The position numbers and the translations under genes are program-made. A stretch of 64,000 nucleotides of DNA, from positions 1-64,000 of the forward strand of contig NZ_JACFXU010000013.1 in assembly GCF_014077625.1 (NCBI RefSeq), in the 5' to 3' direction. The notes beneath the pieces are model-generated. The model ran no database searches, had not been told where the DNA came from, and saw only the letters and a program-made list of their open reading frames with translations. Source of the stretch: Sediminihaliea albiluteola (GTDB lineage Bacteria > Pseudomonadota > Gammaproteobacteria > Pseudomonadales > Halieaceae). Of this stretch, positions 30,492 through 39,710 are shown in pieces (the stretch's first letter is position 1; the number at the start of each line of letters is the position of its first letter).

Positions 30492-32222
30492 ATGTCGATT
30501 TTACTTTACGGCCAAAAAGCCGACCGAACACATGAAAATAAGATGCTCAGGGCATTTATCCAAGCGCTCAAAGCCGATTGGGGAAGCGCAGGTAAAGACA
30601 TAACCCTGATCGCCAATAGCATGTGGGGCGGACACGAAATCGATTTGGTTTGTATTCTCCCTGCGGCTATTTTGGTCGTTGACTTTAAGCACTATAGTGG
30701 ACATTTAATCGGTACTGAAAATGGTCCATGGCAAGTTGATGGCGCTCCGGTAAAGGGCGGTAGTGATCATAGGGCCAATCCTTTCCAGCAGATACGTGAC
30801 TATAAGTTTGCAATCATTGAGTGGTTAGAAAATCATCAATTACTGGGAAATCGAAACCTTGGTCATATTAATGGTGCCGTTGTATTTAGCGGGCCAATCA
30901 CTGGTGAAATAGACCTTTCGGTTAGGGCGTCGTACTGGTTTCATACCACAGATTTAGACTGTTGCCCGACCACACTCGCTGACCTTGCATCAACAGAGTT
31001 TAGAGTTTATCCGAGAGACATAGAGTCAATTATAAAAGCACTCGGGGCGCAGGAGATCGATTTTGATTTTGGGCAGGATAATTACCAACCTAAAACAGAG
31101 CCTATCCCCCCGGTATTTATACCCCGCACTGATGCAGCTAAAAAACCTGTGGAGTCCACAACAACAGAGCCGAACTGGGCTTATAAAGCAGACATTGAAC
31201 AAGTTAAACAAGAATCAGCTAAGGCAGAACAAAACCTTACAGCAGAACCTGAGCCGGTTGAGCCAGCCTCTGCTGCACCCAAGCAAGACCCACTTACAGC
31301 ACATCCGATACCGCCACAAAAAAGTCGCATGTCTGGCATGTTTAAGTCCGCCATTATAGTGGGTGGTGTGTTCTTAACCATGGCGTTGGTCAGTCAGATA
31401 TATCCAACGATTGGGCAAAGCAGTCCTGCAGTTACCATCACTTCACAGCAAGTGCAGTCAGTAGAATCTCTAGCGCAGCCACAAGTTAATACGCTTGCTA
31501 TGAATAGGCAGGGTTACCAGTCTGCTGCGACACCTGTTGCGACTAGAAACGCATCAGACACGACTTACATTGAGCAAATTGAAGCGCACAATACAGCGCA
31601 GTATGTGGGTCAAGAGGTGACTGCGTGCGGTACCGTTGCGCAAACCACGCCTTTCAGAAAGGGTGTGTATTTGAATTTAGACAAGGCGCACCCGCAGCAA
31701 AGCTTAACGCTAGTGGTGTGGGATGAATCTTTAGCTGCTGTGGAAAATAAACTCGGACGTTTATCCGGCTTAGTGGGCGTAGACGTCTGCGCCCGTGGCC
31801 CAGTGGGTGAATACCGCAATCGACCGCAGATTCAAATTAACGCAGCTTCAGCGGTACATCTAAAGTCACACTACCTGCAAGTTGCTGCTGCAAGTCAGCA
31901 GACCAATGAAGTAAGCGTTGAGAGAATTGAAGCCTTTCGCGCACCATTTTATGTGGGTAAGCAAGTCATGGCCTGCGGTGTGTTAGCAGACATCTCAAAG
32001 TTCACTAAAGGTGTGTATCTGAGTTTAGACAAAAAGTATCCGAATCAATCCTTAACCTTGATAGTTTGGGATGAAAACATCGCACCGCTTGAGACTAAAT
32101 TTGGTTCGTTCAATAGCAAGATAGGCCGTACTTTTTGTGCGCTAGGCACCATAGAAAAATATAAGAAGAATCTGCAAATTCAAATTGAAAATCCGAAATT
32201 TTTGCGCCTGATGCTTAATTGA
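30492..32222 (+). CDS. NERD nuclease-domain membrane protein with two C-terminal OB-like repeats
   Basis: Residues about 20-180 form a NERD (nuclease-related) domain: GGHEIDLVCI (Glu49, Asp51) and LVVDFKHYSG (Asp64, Lys66) supply a PD-(D/E)XK-like set. A Pro/Gln/Glu-rich linker follows, then one transmembrane helix (about 283-303: SAIIVGGVFLTMALVSQIYP). Two homologous repeats of about 95 residues come next (about 355-455 and 478-575), each with YVGxxVxACG, KGVYLxLDK and QSLTLxVWDE. These look like OB-fold nucleic-acid-binding units. It lies between the DUF262 pair and hsdR on the same strand. The 160-bp AT-rich gap upstream may contain its own promoter. Function in defence is inferred from domains and position. 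Confidence 0.75.
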   Translation: MSILLYGQKADRTHENKMLRAFIQALKADWGSAGKDITLIANSMWGGHEIDLVCILPAAILVVDFKHYSGHLIGTENGPWQVDGAPVKGGSDHRANPFQQIRDYKFAIIEWLENHQLLGNRNLGHINGAVVFSGPITGEIDLSVRASYWFHTTDLDCCPTTLADLASTEFRVYPRDIESIIKALGAQEIDFDFGQDNYQPKTEPIPPVFIPRTDAAKKPVESTTTEPNWAYKADIEQVKQESAKAEQNLTAEPEPVEPASAAPKQDPLTAHPIPPQKSRMSGMFKSAIIVGGVFLTMALVSQIYPTIGQSSPAVTITSQQVQSVESLAQPQVNTLAMNRQGYQSAATPVATRNASDTTYIEQIEAHNTAQYVGQEVTACGTVAQTTPFRKGVYLNLDKAHPQQSLTLVVWDESLAAVENKLGRLSGLVGVDVCARGPVGEYRNRPQIQINAASAVHLKSHYLQVAAASQQTNEVSVERIEAFRAPFYVGKQVMACGVLADISKFTKGVYLSLDKKYPNQSLTLIVWDENIAPLETKFGSFNSKIGRTFCALGTIEKYKKNLQIQIENPKFLRLMLN

Positions 32223-32291
32223 ACAGCTTGAGTCTTTGCGAGCAAGAAGTTACCTGTGCAGGCAGCAGGCAGTATTTGGGGTAGGGAAACT

Positions 32292-35200
32292 ATGAGCAAA
32301 ATCAACCAACTTGAACGCATTACCCAAGAGCGCCTCATTCAGCTTTTTCGCCAAGATCTAGGTTATGAATACTTGGGCAATCTGCATGGTCAGAACAATA
32401 AAAATATCAACGCTGATCTTCTGACGGCCTGGCTAAAGCAGCAAGGCTACAGCGCAACTTTAATTAATAAGGCGCTGCGCCAACTGGACATGGCCGCCGT
32501 TTTAGGTGATGGCAAAGCCCTCTATCAAGCCAACAAGGAAGTATACCGCTTGCTGCGTTACGGCATTAAAGAATCGGAAGGGGTGGGCCAGCAAAATGAA
32601 ACCATTTGGCTGATTGATTGGAAAAACCCTGACAACAACCACTTTGCCATCGCTGAAGAAGTCAGCATTCAAGGTGAAAACCTTAAACGCCCGGATATGG
32701 TGTTGTATGTAAATGGCATTGCTTTAGGGGTATTGGAACTTAAGCGCTCGACGGTATCGGTGAGCGAGGGCATTCGACAGAGCTTAGATAACCAAAAGAA
32801 AGCCTTTATCCGCAATTTCTTTACCACTATCCAGCTGGTAATGGCGGGTAATGATAACCAAGGGCTGCGCTACGGCACCATTGAAACCCCAGAGCGCTTC
32901 TTTTTGGAGTGGAAAGAAGAGGTTGTTAACCCGTACTCTAATTCGCTCGATTTTCATTTAAGTCTAATCTGCAATAAGCAGCGTTTTTTGCAAATTATCC
33001 ATGACTTTATGGTGTTTGATGCTGGTGTAAAAAAGACCTGTCGGCATAATCAGTTTTTTGGTACTCAAGCAGCTAAGCAGCGTATCGCTAAGCGTGAAGG
33101 CGGGATTATTTGGCACACCCAGGGTTCAGGTAAAAGTTTAACCATGGTGTGGTTGGCCAAGTGGTTGCGGGAGAATCAAACTGGCGCCCGCGTGTTAATT
33201 GTTACTGACCGAACTGAGTTAGATGAGCAAATAGAAAAAGTATTTAGCGGGGTAGATGAAGAGATTTACCGCACCAAAAGCGGCGCAGACTTGATCGCCA
33301 CACTAAACCAACCTAACCCATGGTTAATGTGTACCTTGGTGCATAAGTTTGGCCGCCAAGGTGATGATGATACGGCAGAATCAGAGCAGGCCACTGATGA
33401 ATTCATTGAGCAGCTAAGTGGCACCATTCCGAACGATTTTAAAGCAAAAGGTAATTTGTTCGTTTTTGTGGATGAGTGCCATCGTACTCAGTCCGGCAAG
33501 TTGCACGCGGCCATGAAAGCCATTATTCCAGATGCGATGTTTATTGGCTTTACCGGTACGCCTTTGATGAAAAAAGACAAACAAAAATCCATCGAGGTTT
33601 TTGGTAGTTATATTCATACCTATAAATTTGATGAAGCAGTAGAAGATGGTGTGGTGTTGGATTTGCGCTATGAGGCGCGAGATATTGACCAACATCTGAC
33701 ATCGCCTGAAAAAATCGATGAGTGGTTTGATATCAATACCAATGGTTTAACTAAAACTGCTAAAAGCCAGTTAAAACAGCGTTGGGGAACCTTGCGCAAG
33801 GTTCTCTCCAGTAAATCCAGACTTGAGAAAATCGTCATGGATATTTGGCTGGATATGAAAAAGAAACCCCGCTTAAAAGATGGCCGTGGTAATGCCATGT
33901 TGGTGTGTTCGAGTGTGTATCAAGCCTGTACCACCTATGACATGTTCAGCAAAACAGACTTGGCCGGCAAGGTGGCGATTGTGACCAGCTATCAACCGAC
34001 AGCAGCCAGTATCAAAGGCGAGGAGTCCGGCGAGGGGCAAACCGAGGCCCTGTTTAAGTACGACACTTACCGTAAAATGCTCGCTGATTTTTTTGAGCAG
34101 CCAGAAGAGCAAGCAGCATCCCGTGTGGAAGAGTTTGAGGTTGACGTTAAAAAGCTCTTTGTGGATGAGCCGGGGCAAATGCGCTTGCTGATTGTGGTGG
34201 ACAAATTGCTGACAGGTTTCGATGCACCGTCAGCAACCTACCTGTATATCGATAAACAAATGGCAGACCACAACCTGTTTCAAGCCATCTGCCGCGTCAA
34301 CCGTTTGGACGGTGACGATAAAGAATATGGTTACATTGTCGACTATAAAGACTTGTTTAAGTCCCTCGATAAAGCTATTAAAAGCTATACGGAAGGCGCT
34401 TTTGATGGCTATGACGACAAAGATGTTCAGGGGCTGCTAAAAGACCGCTTAGAGCAAGCTAAGGAAGATTTAGACAACAGCTTAGAAGCGGTGCGAGCTA
34501 TGTGCGAGCCAGTCAAAGCACCGCGAGGTATTCTAGAGTATCAGCATTTTTTTTGCGGAGTGTCAGGTGACCACAAAGATGAACTCCTTGAAAAAGAGCC
34601 ATTACGTTTAGCGTTTTATAAAGCCTTTGCCAAGTTATTGCGTACTTATTCAAATCTCGCTAATGAGATGCAGCAGGCCGGTTACAGTGCTGTTGAACAG
34701 GAAAAAATCCGCCAAGAAATCGAACACTATGAGGCTGTGCGCGCGCAAGTTAAGCAGTTTAGTGGTGACGAAGTGGACATGAAGCGCCTAGAACCGGCCA
34801 TGCGGCAATTAATCGATATGTATATTCGTGCCGATGACAGTGAAGTGTTATTCGACTTTGAAGAGTTGGGTTTATTGGAGCTCGTGATTAGCAGAGGTGA
34901 GGGTTTAATCCATGAGGTACCTGAAGGTGAGCGTAATCTTGCTAGCACCATGAACGAAGGTATTGAAAACAACTTGCGACGCACCCTGGTAGAAAACAAT
35001 CCGCTCAACCCAGAGTACTACGACAGTATGTCGGCTTTGCTTGATGAGTTGATTAAAAAGCGACGTCAGCAGGCCATCGACTATCAAACCTACCTGAAAG
35101 AAATCCAAGTACTGGCCAGTAAAGTGGTAAAGCCCAATCAAGGGCAAAGTGATTATCCAAGCTCCTTAGATACAGCGGCCAAACGCGCCATTTATGACAA

Positions 35201-35390
35201 TTTCGGTAAGGATGAAGTCTTAGCCAATAAGATTGATACCACCATCCGTTACACAAAAAAAGCAGATTGGGTGGGCGACCTTTTTAAAGAGCGTGAAGTG
35301 GCTTATGCGCTCACCGAGGAGGTGGGCGTCTACGGTGTAGATATTGTGGCGTTAATGGAGCTGGCTAAAGCACAGCCAGACTATAAGTAA
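32292..35390 (+). CDS. hsdR: Type I restriction endonuclease subunit HsdR
   Basis: Translocating nuclease subunit. The N-terminal nuclease domain has MVLYVNGIALGVLELKRSTV (ELK catalytic end). The SF2 motor has WHTQGSGKSLTMVWLAKWL (Walker A Lys281), FVFVDECHRTQSGKLH (motif II) and GFTGTPL (motif III). The C-terminal helical domain binds HsdM/HsdS. From the chosen ATG the length is 1032 aa, normal. AGGGA lies upstream of ATG 32292; a start 36 bp earlier adds residues without family match. Intact while hsdM is frameshifted, which is potentially hazardous unless modification is rescued. Confidence 0.95.
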   Translation: MSKINQLERITQERLIQLFRQDLGYEYLGNLHGQNNKNINADLLTAWLKQQGYSATLINKALRQLDMAAVLGDGKALYQANKEVYRLLRYGIKESEGVGQQNETIWLIDWKNPDNNHFAIAEEVSIQGENLKRPDMVLYVNGIALGVLELKRSTVSVSEGIRQSLDNQKKAFIRNFFTTIQLVMAGNDNQGLRYGTIETPERFFLEWKEEVVNPYSNSLDFHLSLICNKQRFLQIIHDFMVFDAGVKKTCRHNQFFGTQAAKQRIAKREGGIIWHTQGSGKSLTMVWLAKWLRENQTGARVLIVTDRTELDEQIEKVFSGVDEEIYRTKSGADLIATLNQPNPWLMCTLVHKFGRQGDDDTAESEQATDEFIEQLSGTIPNDFKAKGNLFVFVDECHRTQSGKLHAAMKAIIPDAMFIGFTGTPLMKKDKQKSIEVFGSYIHTYKFDEAVEDGVVLDLRYEARDIDQHLTSPEKIDEWFDINTNGLTKTAKSQLKQRWGTLRKVLSSKSRLEKIVMDIWLDMKKKPRLKDGRGNAMLVCSSVYQACTTYDMFSKTDLAGKVAIVTSYQPTAASIKGEESGEGQTEALFKYDTYRKMLADFFEQPEEQAASRVEEFEVDVKKLFVDEPGQMRLLIVVDKLLTGFDAPSATYLYIDKQMADHNLFQAICRVNRLDGDDKEYGYIVDYKDLFKSLDKAIKSYTEGAFDGYDDKDVQGLLKDRLEQAKEDLDNSLEAVRAMCEPVKAPRGILEYQHFFCGVSGDHKDELLEKEPLRLAFYKAFAKLLRTYSNLANEMQQAGYSAVEQEKIRQEIEHYEAVRAQVKQFSGDEVDMKRLEPAMRQLIDMYIRADDSEVLFDFEELGLLELVISRGEGLIHEVPEGERNLASTMNEGIENNLRRTLVENNPLNPEYYDSMSALLDELIKKRRQQAIDYQTYLKEIQVLASKVVKPNQGQSDYPSSLDTAAKRAIYDNFGKDEVLANKIDTTIRYTKKADWVGDLFKEREVAYALTEEVGVYGVDIVALMELAKAQPDYK

Positions 35391-35391
35391 G

Positions 35392-36090
35392 ATGCAGCAG
35401 ATTGGTAGTATCGAGTTTGAGCTGCTCCGTAAGCCGATTAAGCACATGCGTATTAATGTATTGCCACCAGATGGGCAGGTGCAGGTGATTGCGCCCGATA
35501 GTTTCACTGATACCGCGATACGTGTGGCCTTTGCGGCGCGCATTTCTTGGATTAAAAAACAGCAGCAGGCTTTTCAGCAGCAAGCGCGTCAAACGGAACG
35601 CCAGTGGGTGTCCGGTGAGTGCCATTACCTGTGGGGTAAAGCCTACCGTTTAGAAGTGATTGAGCACAGTGGTGCCCACCAAGTGCGATTCGGTAAGGAT
35701 AATTACTTACAGCTGTGGGTGCGGCCCAACACTAAAACAGAGAATCGGGCGAAAGTCCTGCACAGTTTCTATCGTCAAGAACTCAGCCACGAAATTCCTA
35801 GGCTGCTCGATAAATGGTTGCCTCGCTTAAACACTGAGCTGAATGATTGGCGCATCAAACAGATGAAAACTAAGTGGGGCAGCTGCAACATCGAAGCCCG
35901 TAGTCTGTGGCTCAATTTAGAACTTGCCAAAAAAAACCACGCCTGCCTTGAATATGTATTAGTGCACGAATTAGTCCACCTCCTAGAGCGCAACCACAAT
36001 GCTCGCTTTATGGCCTATATGGACCAGTTTCTACCCGACTGGCGAGAGCGCCGCCAGTTGTTGAATAGACAGCCGTTGGATGCGGTTTGA
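35392..36090 (+). CDS. YgjP-type M48-like metallopeptidase (DUF45)
   Basis: A 232-aa protein with the zinc motif HELVH (His192, Glu193, His196), a downstream LLERNHNARF giving a third ligand, and KTKWGSCNIEARSLWLNLEL typical of the YgjP/WLM/SprT-related group. The N-terminal beta-rich part reads IEFELLRKPIKHMRINVLPP. The gene begins one base after the hsdR stop. DUF45 genes are frequently found right after type I hsdR. A role in processing or turnover of the restriction subunit is speculation based on this linkage. Confidence 0.87.
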   Translation: MQQIGSIEFELLRKPIKHMRINVLPPDGQVQVIAPDSFTDTAIRVAFAARISWIKKQQQAFQQQARQTERQWVSGECHYLWGKAYRLEVIEHSGAHQVRFGKDNYLQLWVRPNTKTENRAKVLHSFYRQELSHEIPRLLDKWLPRLNTELNDWRIKQMKTKWGSCNIEARSLWLNLELAKKNHACLEYVLVHELVHLLERNHNARFMAYMDQFLPDWRERRQLLNRQPLDAV

Positions 36091-36116
36091 TACTTTAGCG
36101 TTATCAAAAGTCCATA

Positions 36117-36238
36117 GTTTTAATAATGACAATGTATAAGCTGATTAAATGACTATCGAAAAGGCGCTTCGCGCTCTTGAGGCTTTTCAAGAAGAGACAC
36201 TCACACGAAGTTTCTCAGATATTTAAATTCGCATCATC
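36117..36238 (+). repeat. 122-bp repeat, copy 1, with a broken small gene
   Basis: Matches 52354-52475 with about 14 differences by eye (about 88% identity). Both copies hold the last codons of an upstream frame (FNNDxV, stop) and the start of a second gene reading MTIEKALRALEAFQEETLTR here and MIIEKALRALEVFQGESLTR there. In this copy a TAA at codon 26 interrupts the frame, which otherwise stays open (IRIIGFGIYDIEELCAERVI). It marks the end of the hsd block and the start of mobile-element debris. Confidence 0.75.
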
Positions 36239-36306
36239 GGTTTCGGAATATATGACATAGAAGAGCTCTGTGCTGAACGAGTGATCGATGATACTTTCAG
36301 TCCGCC

Positions 36307-36504
36307 TTGGCCACTCGCCCAAATCTGGGATCAGGTCTGTCCAGGGGCGGATGGTGCGGTCCCGACTTCAAGCGCACCTGGCGCGCTACGGGCAACGGCA
36401 CAGGCAAGGCCCGCGCCAGCCGCAACGTCACCGCCCGCTGGCGCATCGCGGTATTGAGCAGCGGCGAGCGCACCTTGGCTTCTGAGGTGGACCGCTTCGC
36501 CTAG
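36307..36504 (+). pseudogene. DUF927-type helicase fragment (plasmid/ICE/phage remnant)
   Basis: The short frame contains WRATGNGTGKARASRNVTA then RWRIAVLSSGERTLASEV. The GNGxGKARA...ARWR...LSSGE pattern is what I know from DUF927 primase-helicase-like proteins of integrative elements. Only about 50 residues survive and neither family start nor end is present. GC content is visibly higher than in the R-M genes, pointing to a different donor. Confidence 0.5.
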
Positions 36505-36639
36505 TTAGATACCTTCGCCACGCCCCGCCCGCTGCAAGGGTGGGCCGCAAATGCGATGCTGAGAGGTGCGACACCATGAGACGACGCACCCCCCAAGGCC
36601 TGCCTGTCAAAGGTTGCTTGTGACGCCTACCAGTGGTTG

Positions 36640-36777
36640 ATGGCTGATGATTCTTCCCGGCTAGAAAAGGGCGGCGTGGACCTAGAGCCTCTGCCTCCTA
36701 TTGATCTGGACACCCCACCCCAGCTAGACCTGACACTGCCGCTGGACCCTGATACCCAAGAGGAGGCTGAGGCATGA
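36640..36777 (+). CDS. Small acidic Pro/Leu-rich hypothetical protein
   Basis: A 45-aa frame, MADDSSRLEKGGVDLEPLPP then IDLDTPPQLDLTLPLDPDTQ, ending EEAEA. It is strongly acidic and has no known domain. Its stop overlaps the ATG of the ribbon-helix-helix gene (ATGA), suggesting coupling. The frame is open upstream for about 60 bp without a good start, so this may be a 3' fragment. Confidence 0.35.
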   Translation: MADDSSRLEKGGVDLEPLPPIDLDTPPQLDLTLPLDPDTQEEAEA

Positions 36778-36941
36778 GCAAGAATTCCAGGCGGTTTGCC
36801 GAGCCTGTGCGGCTGATAGTGTGCGTCGAGGCCGAGGTGGTGGCAATCGACAAGCTGACGACCCAGGGGAGGCACCATGGCCACCGCAACCGGCCCGAGT
36901 TTATCCAGCAGGCTATTGAGCGAGAGCTGGAACGGTGCTGA
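36774..36941 (+). CDS. Ribbon-helix-helix (CopG/MetJ-like) small DNA-binding protein
   Basis: A 55-aa protein: RFAEPVRLIVCVEAEVVAID, then RPEFIQQAIERELERC. A short beta strand is followed by a helical segment ending in the FIQQAIERELE amphipathic helix, as in the RHH fold. The very good Shine-Dalgarno AGGAGG at 36761-36766 is 7 bp before the ATG. Such genes accompany mobilisation or toxin-antitoxin modules; no toxin partner is seen. It sits in high-GC mobile-element debris. Confidence 0.5.
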   Translation: MSKNSRRFAEPVRLIVCVEAEVVAIDKLTTQGRHHGHRNRPEFIQQAIERELERC

Positions 36942-37076
36942 CTCGTACATTAATATTTAATCTACGTGCTTTTTTTACATTCCCCATTTATTCATTGTGA
37001 ATGATGATGTTCCATGTTTATGGGGCGAGACTGGTTATTTTATCAGAGTATTTTTCTGAGCTTTATAGGAGGTTGT

Positions 37077-37805
37077 GTGGAAATCAATGGAATAGATATA
37101 AGAAAAGAGAGTGGGGGGTTTTATTCAGCAAGGGATATTCATAGGTCTTCTGGAAAAGGTTCTAGCTATAGGCCAGATGTTTTTCTCGCAAGTGGACTTG
37201 CAAAAAATGTTGCAGGCTCATTAAACATAATGTGTGATGATGAGTCGCAGCATGTTAAGAGGAGTGATGATCCTCATCTAGGCATTTTCTTTTCCTCTGT
37301 GCTGAGTGTTGCGTATGCTGCTTGGCTTGAAGTGGCTTTTAGTGAGTTTTTTAAGGGCGTTTCGAAAGACGTTTATGCCTTAGGTTATGTCGATGGGGAA
37401 GAGGCGATAGAAAGGGAAGTTAAAGGTGCTGTTGAACAGGGCTATAAGGTTGGTTATCAAGAATGCAAGAGAGTGATGGACGAGTTTGTAGGGTCTGTGG
37501 CAAAGCATCCAGTGCAGAAGAGAAGTATTAGCAGTGTTGATTTTTGGCGATCAGTTTTTCCTGAGTCTAATGATGTGCCTCATGAGTTTCTAAAATATTT
37601 GCTTTTGCGTGCAGCCTCTTACCGAAATATGGGGCGAAATGGTTTGCTGTCAGAGTATGATTGGGAGGCTGGTTGTTACTGGATGACGCCGGAATTTGCG
37701 TTCTCTGTAGCTTCGTTCTTTGGTGATGGAAGTCAAGAACATTTGTCTGCACTTCGCTTCATTAGTGTGGATTCGGCTGGAGAGGCCTGGGCAAGCGAAG
37801 TTTGA
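37077..37805 (+). CDS. KilA-N-like domain protein (phage antirepressor type), hypothetical
   Basis: I chose GTG 37077 because AGGAGG lies 5 bp upstream and the protein then opens directly with (M)EINGIDIRKESGGFYSARDI, giving 242 aa. The N-terminal 50 residues (FYSARDIHRSSGKGSSYRPD, then VFLASGLAKNVAGSL) resemble the KilA-N fold of phage antirepressors: strand, LHxASG-type turn, and a helix with KxxxxxL. The rest is helical, including WRSVFPESNDVPHEFLKYLL, and has no family I recognise. AT-rich composition differs from the debris upstream. It is an isolated gene, perhaps a phage-derived regulator. Confidence 0.45.
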   Translation: MEINGIDIRKESGGFYSARDIHRSSGKGSSYRPDVFLASGLAKNVAGSLNIMCDDESQHVKRSDDPHLGIFFSSVLSVAYAAWLEVAFSEFFKGVSKDVYALGYVDGEEAIEREVKGAVEQGYKVGYQECKRVMDEFVGSVAKHPVQKRSISSVDFWRSVFPESNDVPHEFLKYLLLRAASYRNMGRNGLLSEYDWEAGCYWMTPEFAFSVASFFGDGSQEHLSALRFISVDSAGEAWASEV

Positions 37806-38958
37806 AAGATCAGACCTCCGTGCCAGTCTGATGAATACCCGGGTCCCTAAAAGAGCTGGCGACTTGAAGAATAATCAAGGTATATCAAGGGCGCCCCTAG
37901 GCTGGGCGCCTTTGCCATGTGGGCGTCTGATGATAGAGCGACCAATACACGCGTTTTATGCATCGTTTTTACGCACTGCTGTCGCGCGCCGGCCGGTTGC
38001 ATTTGTTGGTGTCCGCAAATGTTAGCTTCTGGGCTGGCGCCTTTCTGACAACTGTAAATCGCCACAATTACCAACCGAAACGCCTGCGAAGTGAAGCCAA
38101 GGTACTGGCCGGCCGCCACGCTGCCAACTATGGGGCGCCGAGTTCCTGGCCGTAGGTTTTTTTCAGCATTACTTGGGCGTCAGCAGCAGCCCAGACAAAC
38201 CCGCATGGTTGAGCGGCTGCGAGGTGCCGACGCTATCGGTTTGATGTTTAGTTTTGTGGAAGTGCTGGAACGCACCTTTGGTGCGCACTGTTGGCATTCA
38301 CCATGGCACGCATTCGGCGGCGCAGCTGGCAGGAGGCCTAATACCTGGAGCGCCAAGGGCCGGACACCGAAGTATAAGAAAAATAAATAGGCTGTTGTGA
38401 GTAGATTTCCTGGCGGATTCCATATGCCAAGTCTGAAGATTTCACAACAAGAATGCTTATCTCCCTGAAATCATGTTTGCGTCGGTGAGCAGGAAGTTCA
38501 TTTTCGTTCATTCCTAAACGATAGTACGTAGCGGTCCCGGCCGAGATGTTTTTTAGAGGCGTCCCTGCTGGTCGAGTTGTGGCAAATGGGTTGCATTCCC
38601 CGTGAAAGCAGTCGATGTCTGAGACGGTCCCCTGGCAGGAGGTGTCAGTGGTGGAGGGGCAGGGTAGGTAGATTCCTTATTTTGAAGAAGATCTAGGATT
38701 CTGTCGAATATGTTCTGGAAAACACACTTGAGCACTTAGGCGCAGGTCATTTCGGCATGACGCTCGGCTCATTGGAAATTTCTCTTGCTGTGATTGTGCC
38801 CACCTGATTATTCAAACTTGAGCAAAATCTCTCAGTACACCTGGGTTATAGTTTGATCTTTGTTCTTGTATAAGTTGCTGTATTGGCGCATGAAACCTTG
38901 TTTTAGTTAGGTTAATTACCAATAATGGTGTCACACATTGCTTCAGGGAAGCCGTTAG
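37806..38958. other. Long intergenic region, degraded mobile DNA
   Basis: About 1.15 kb. GGCGCC...GGGCGCCTTT near 37898-37917 is a hairpin that may terminate the upstream gene. Between 38000 and 38395 several short high-GC frames exist on the plus strand (for example MVERLRGADAIGLMFSFVEV), but none continues or matches a family I know. 38400-38958 is AT-richer and shows nothing coding. I read the whole as decayed transferred DNA plus the HEPN gene promoter. Confidence 0.4.
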
Positions 38959-39613
38959 ATGTCCATCACGCATGCCGATTTAAAGGCTCGTCAACGAGCG
39001 GAACGGGAGGGGCATTCCGAAGGTTTGGGGCTGCGTTCACATCGAGCACTCAGTTGGCTAGACAGGGCTGAGCAGTGGGAAGATGAAGACGGAAAGTTCA
39101 TATTCCTCTGGATCGCTTTCAATGTCGCTTATGCCAACGAGATCGTCGAGGGCGAGCGGGCTCATGAGAAAAAGACGTTTGTGATGTTCCTCGAAAAACT
39201 CGTAGAACTCGATACTGACGATAAGCTATACAAGCTGATCTGGACCGAATTCTCCGGCTCCATCCGGGGTCTTCTGAACAACCAATTTGTCTTCGAACCC
39301 TTCTGGGAGTACCAGCGCGGGAATATTTCGCAGGAGCAGTGGAAATCCAGCTTTGATAGTGCCAAGGCGGCAAACCGCGCCCTGGCGGAGCACAGAACCG
39401 CTGATGCACTGCCTATTGTCCTTGCGCGCATTTATACGCTTCGCAACCAGCTGGTACACGGCGGCGCAACTTGGAACTCCAGGGTCAATCGCGATCAGCT
39501 GACCGATTGCGCTAGTTTTCTGGGTAAGCTTGTGCCGCACGTCATTACACTCATGCTGGATAACCCAAACACGCTCTGGGGGGGATGCTGTCTATCCGGT
39601 GGTCGAAGCCTGA
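38959..39613 (+). pseudogene. HEPN-domain protein with frame set by a run of seven G
   Basis: Helical protein with HEPN RNase-type features: the catalytic-like RNQLVH (Arg162, His167; Rx4H) follows LPIVLARIYTL, and an N-terminal part reads FLWIAFNVAYANEIVEGERA. At 39578-39584 there are seven G. With six, the protein would end LWGDAVYPVVEA at the TGA 39611-39613 (217 aa), which looks like a natural end. With seven, the frame runs on to 39714 and overlaps the next gene with an unnatural Cys/Met-rich tail. HEPN proteins are common abortive-infection or toxin RNases. Only the tail differs between frames, so activity may survive either way. Confidence 0.7.
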
Positions 39614-39710
39614 TATGCGCGAAAATGTTACATGTATGTGTATACAATATATACATGTCTATGCTGGCGACTATGATGTGTCCTTCGAGCAATTCCATTA
39701 GGTCGCACCC

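Noticed and set aside
38091-38390. Plus-strand 99-codon gene
   Set aside because: High-GC frame with unnatural composition (Trp/His/Arg rich), no ribosome-binding site and no family; probably chance in decayed DNA.
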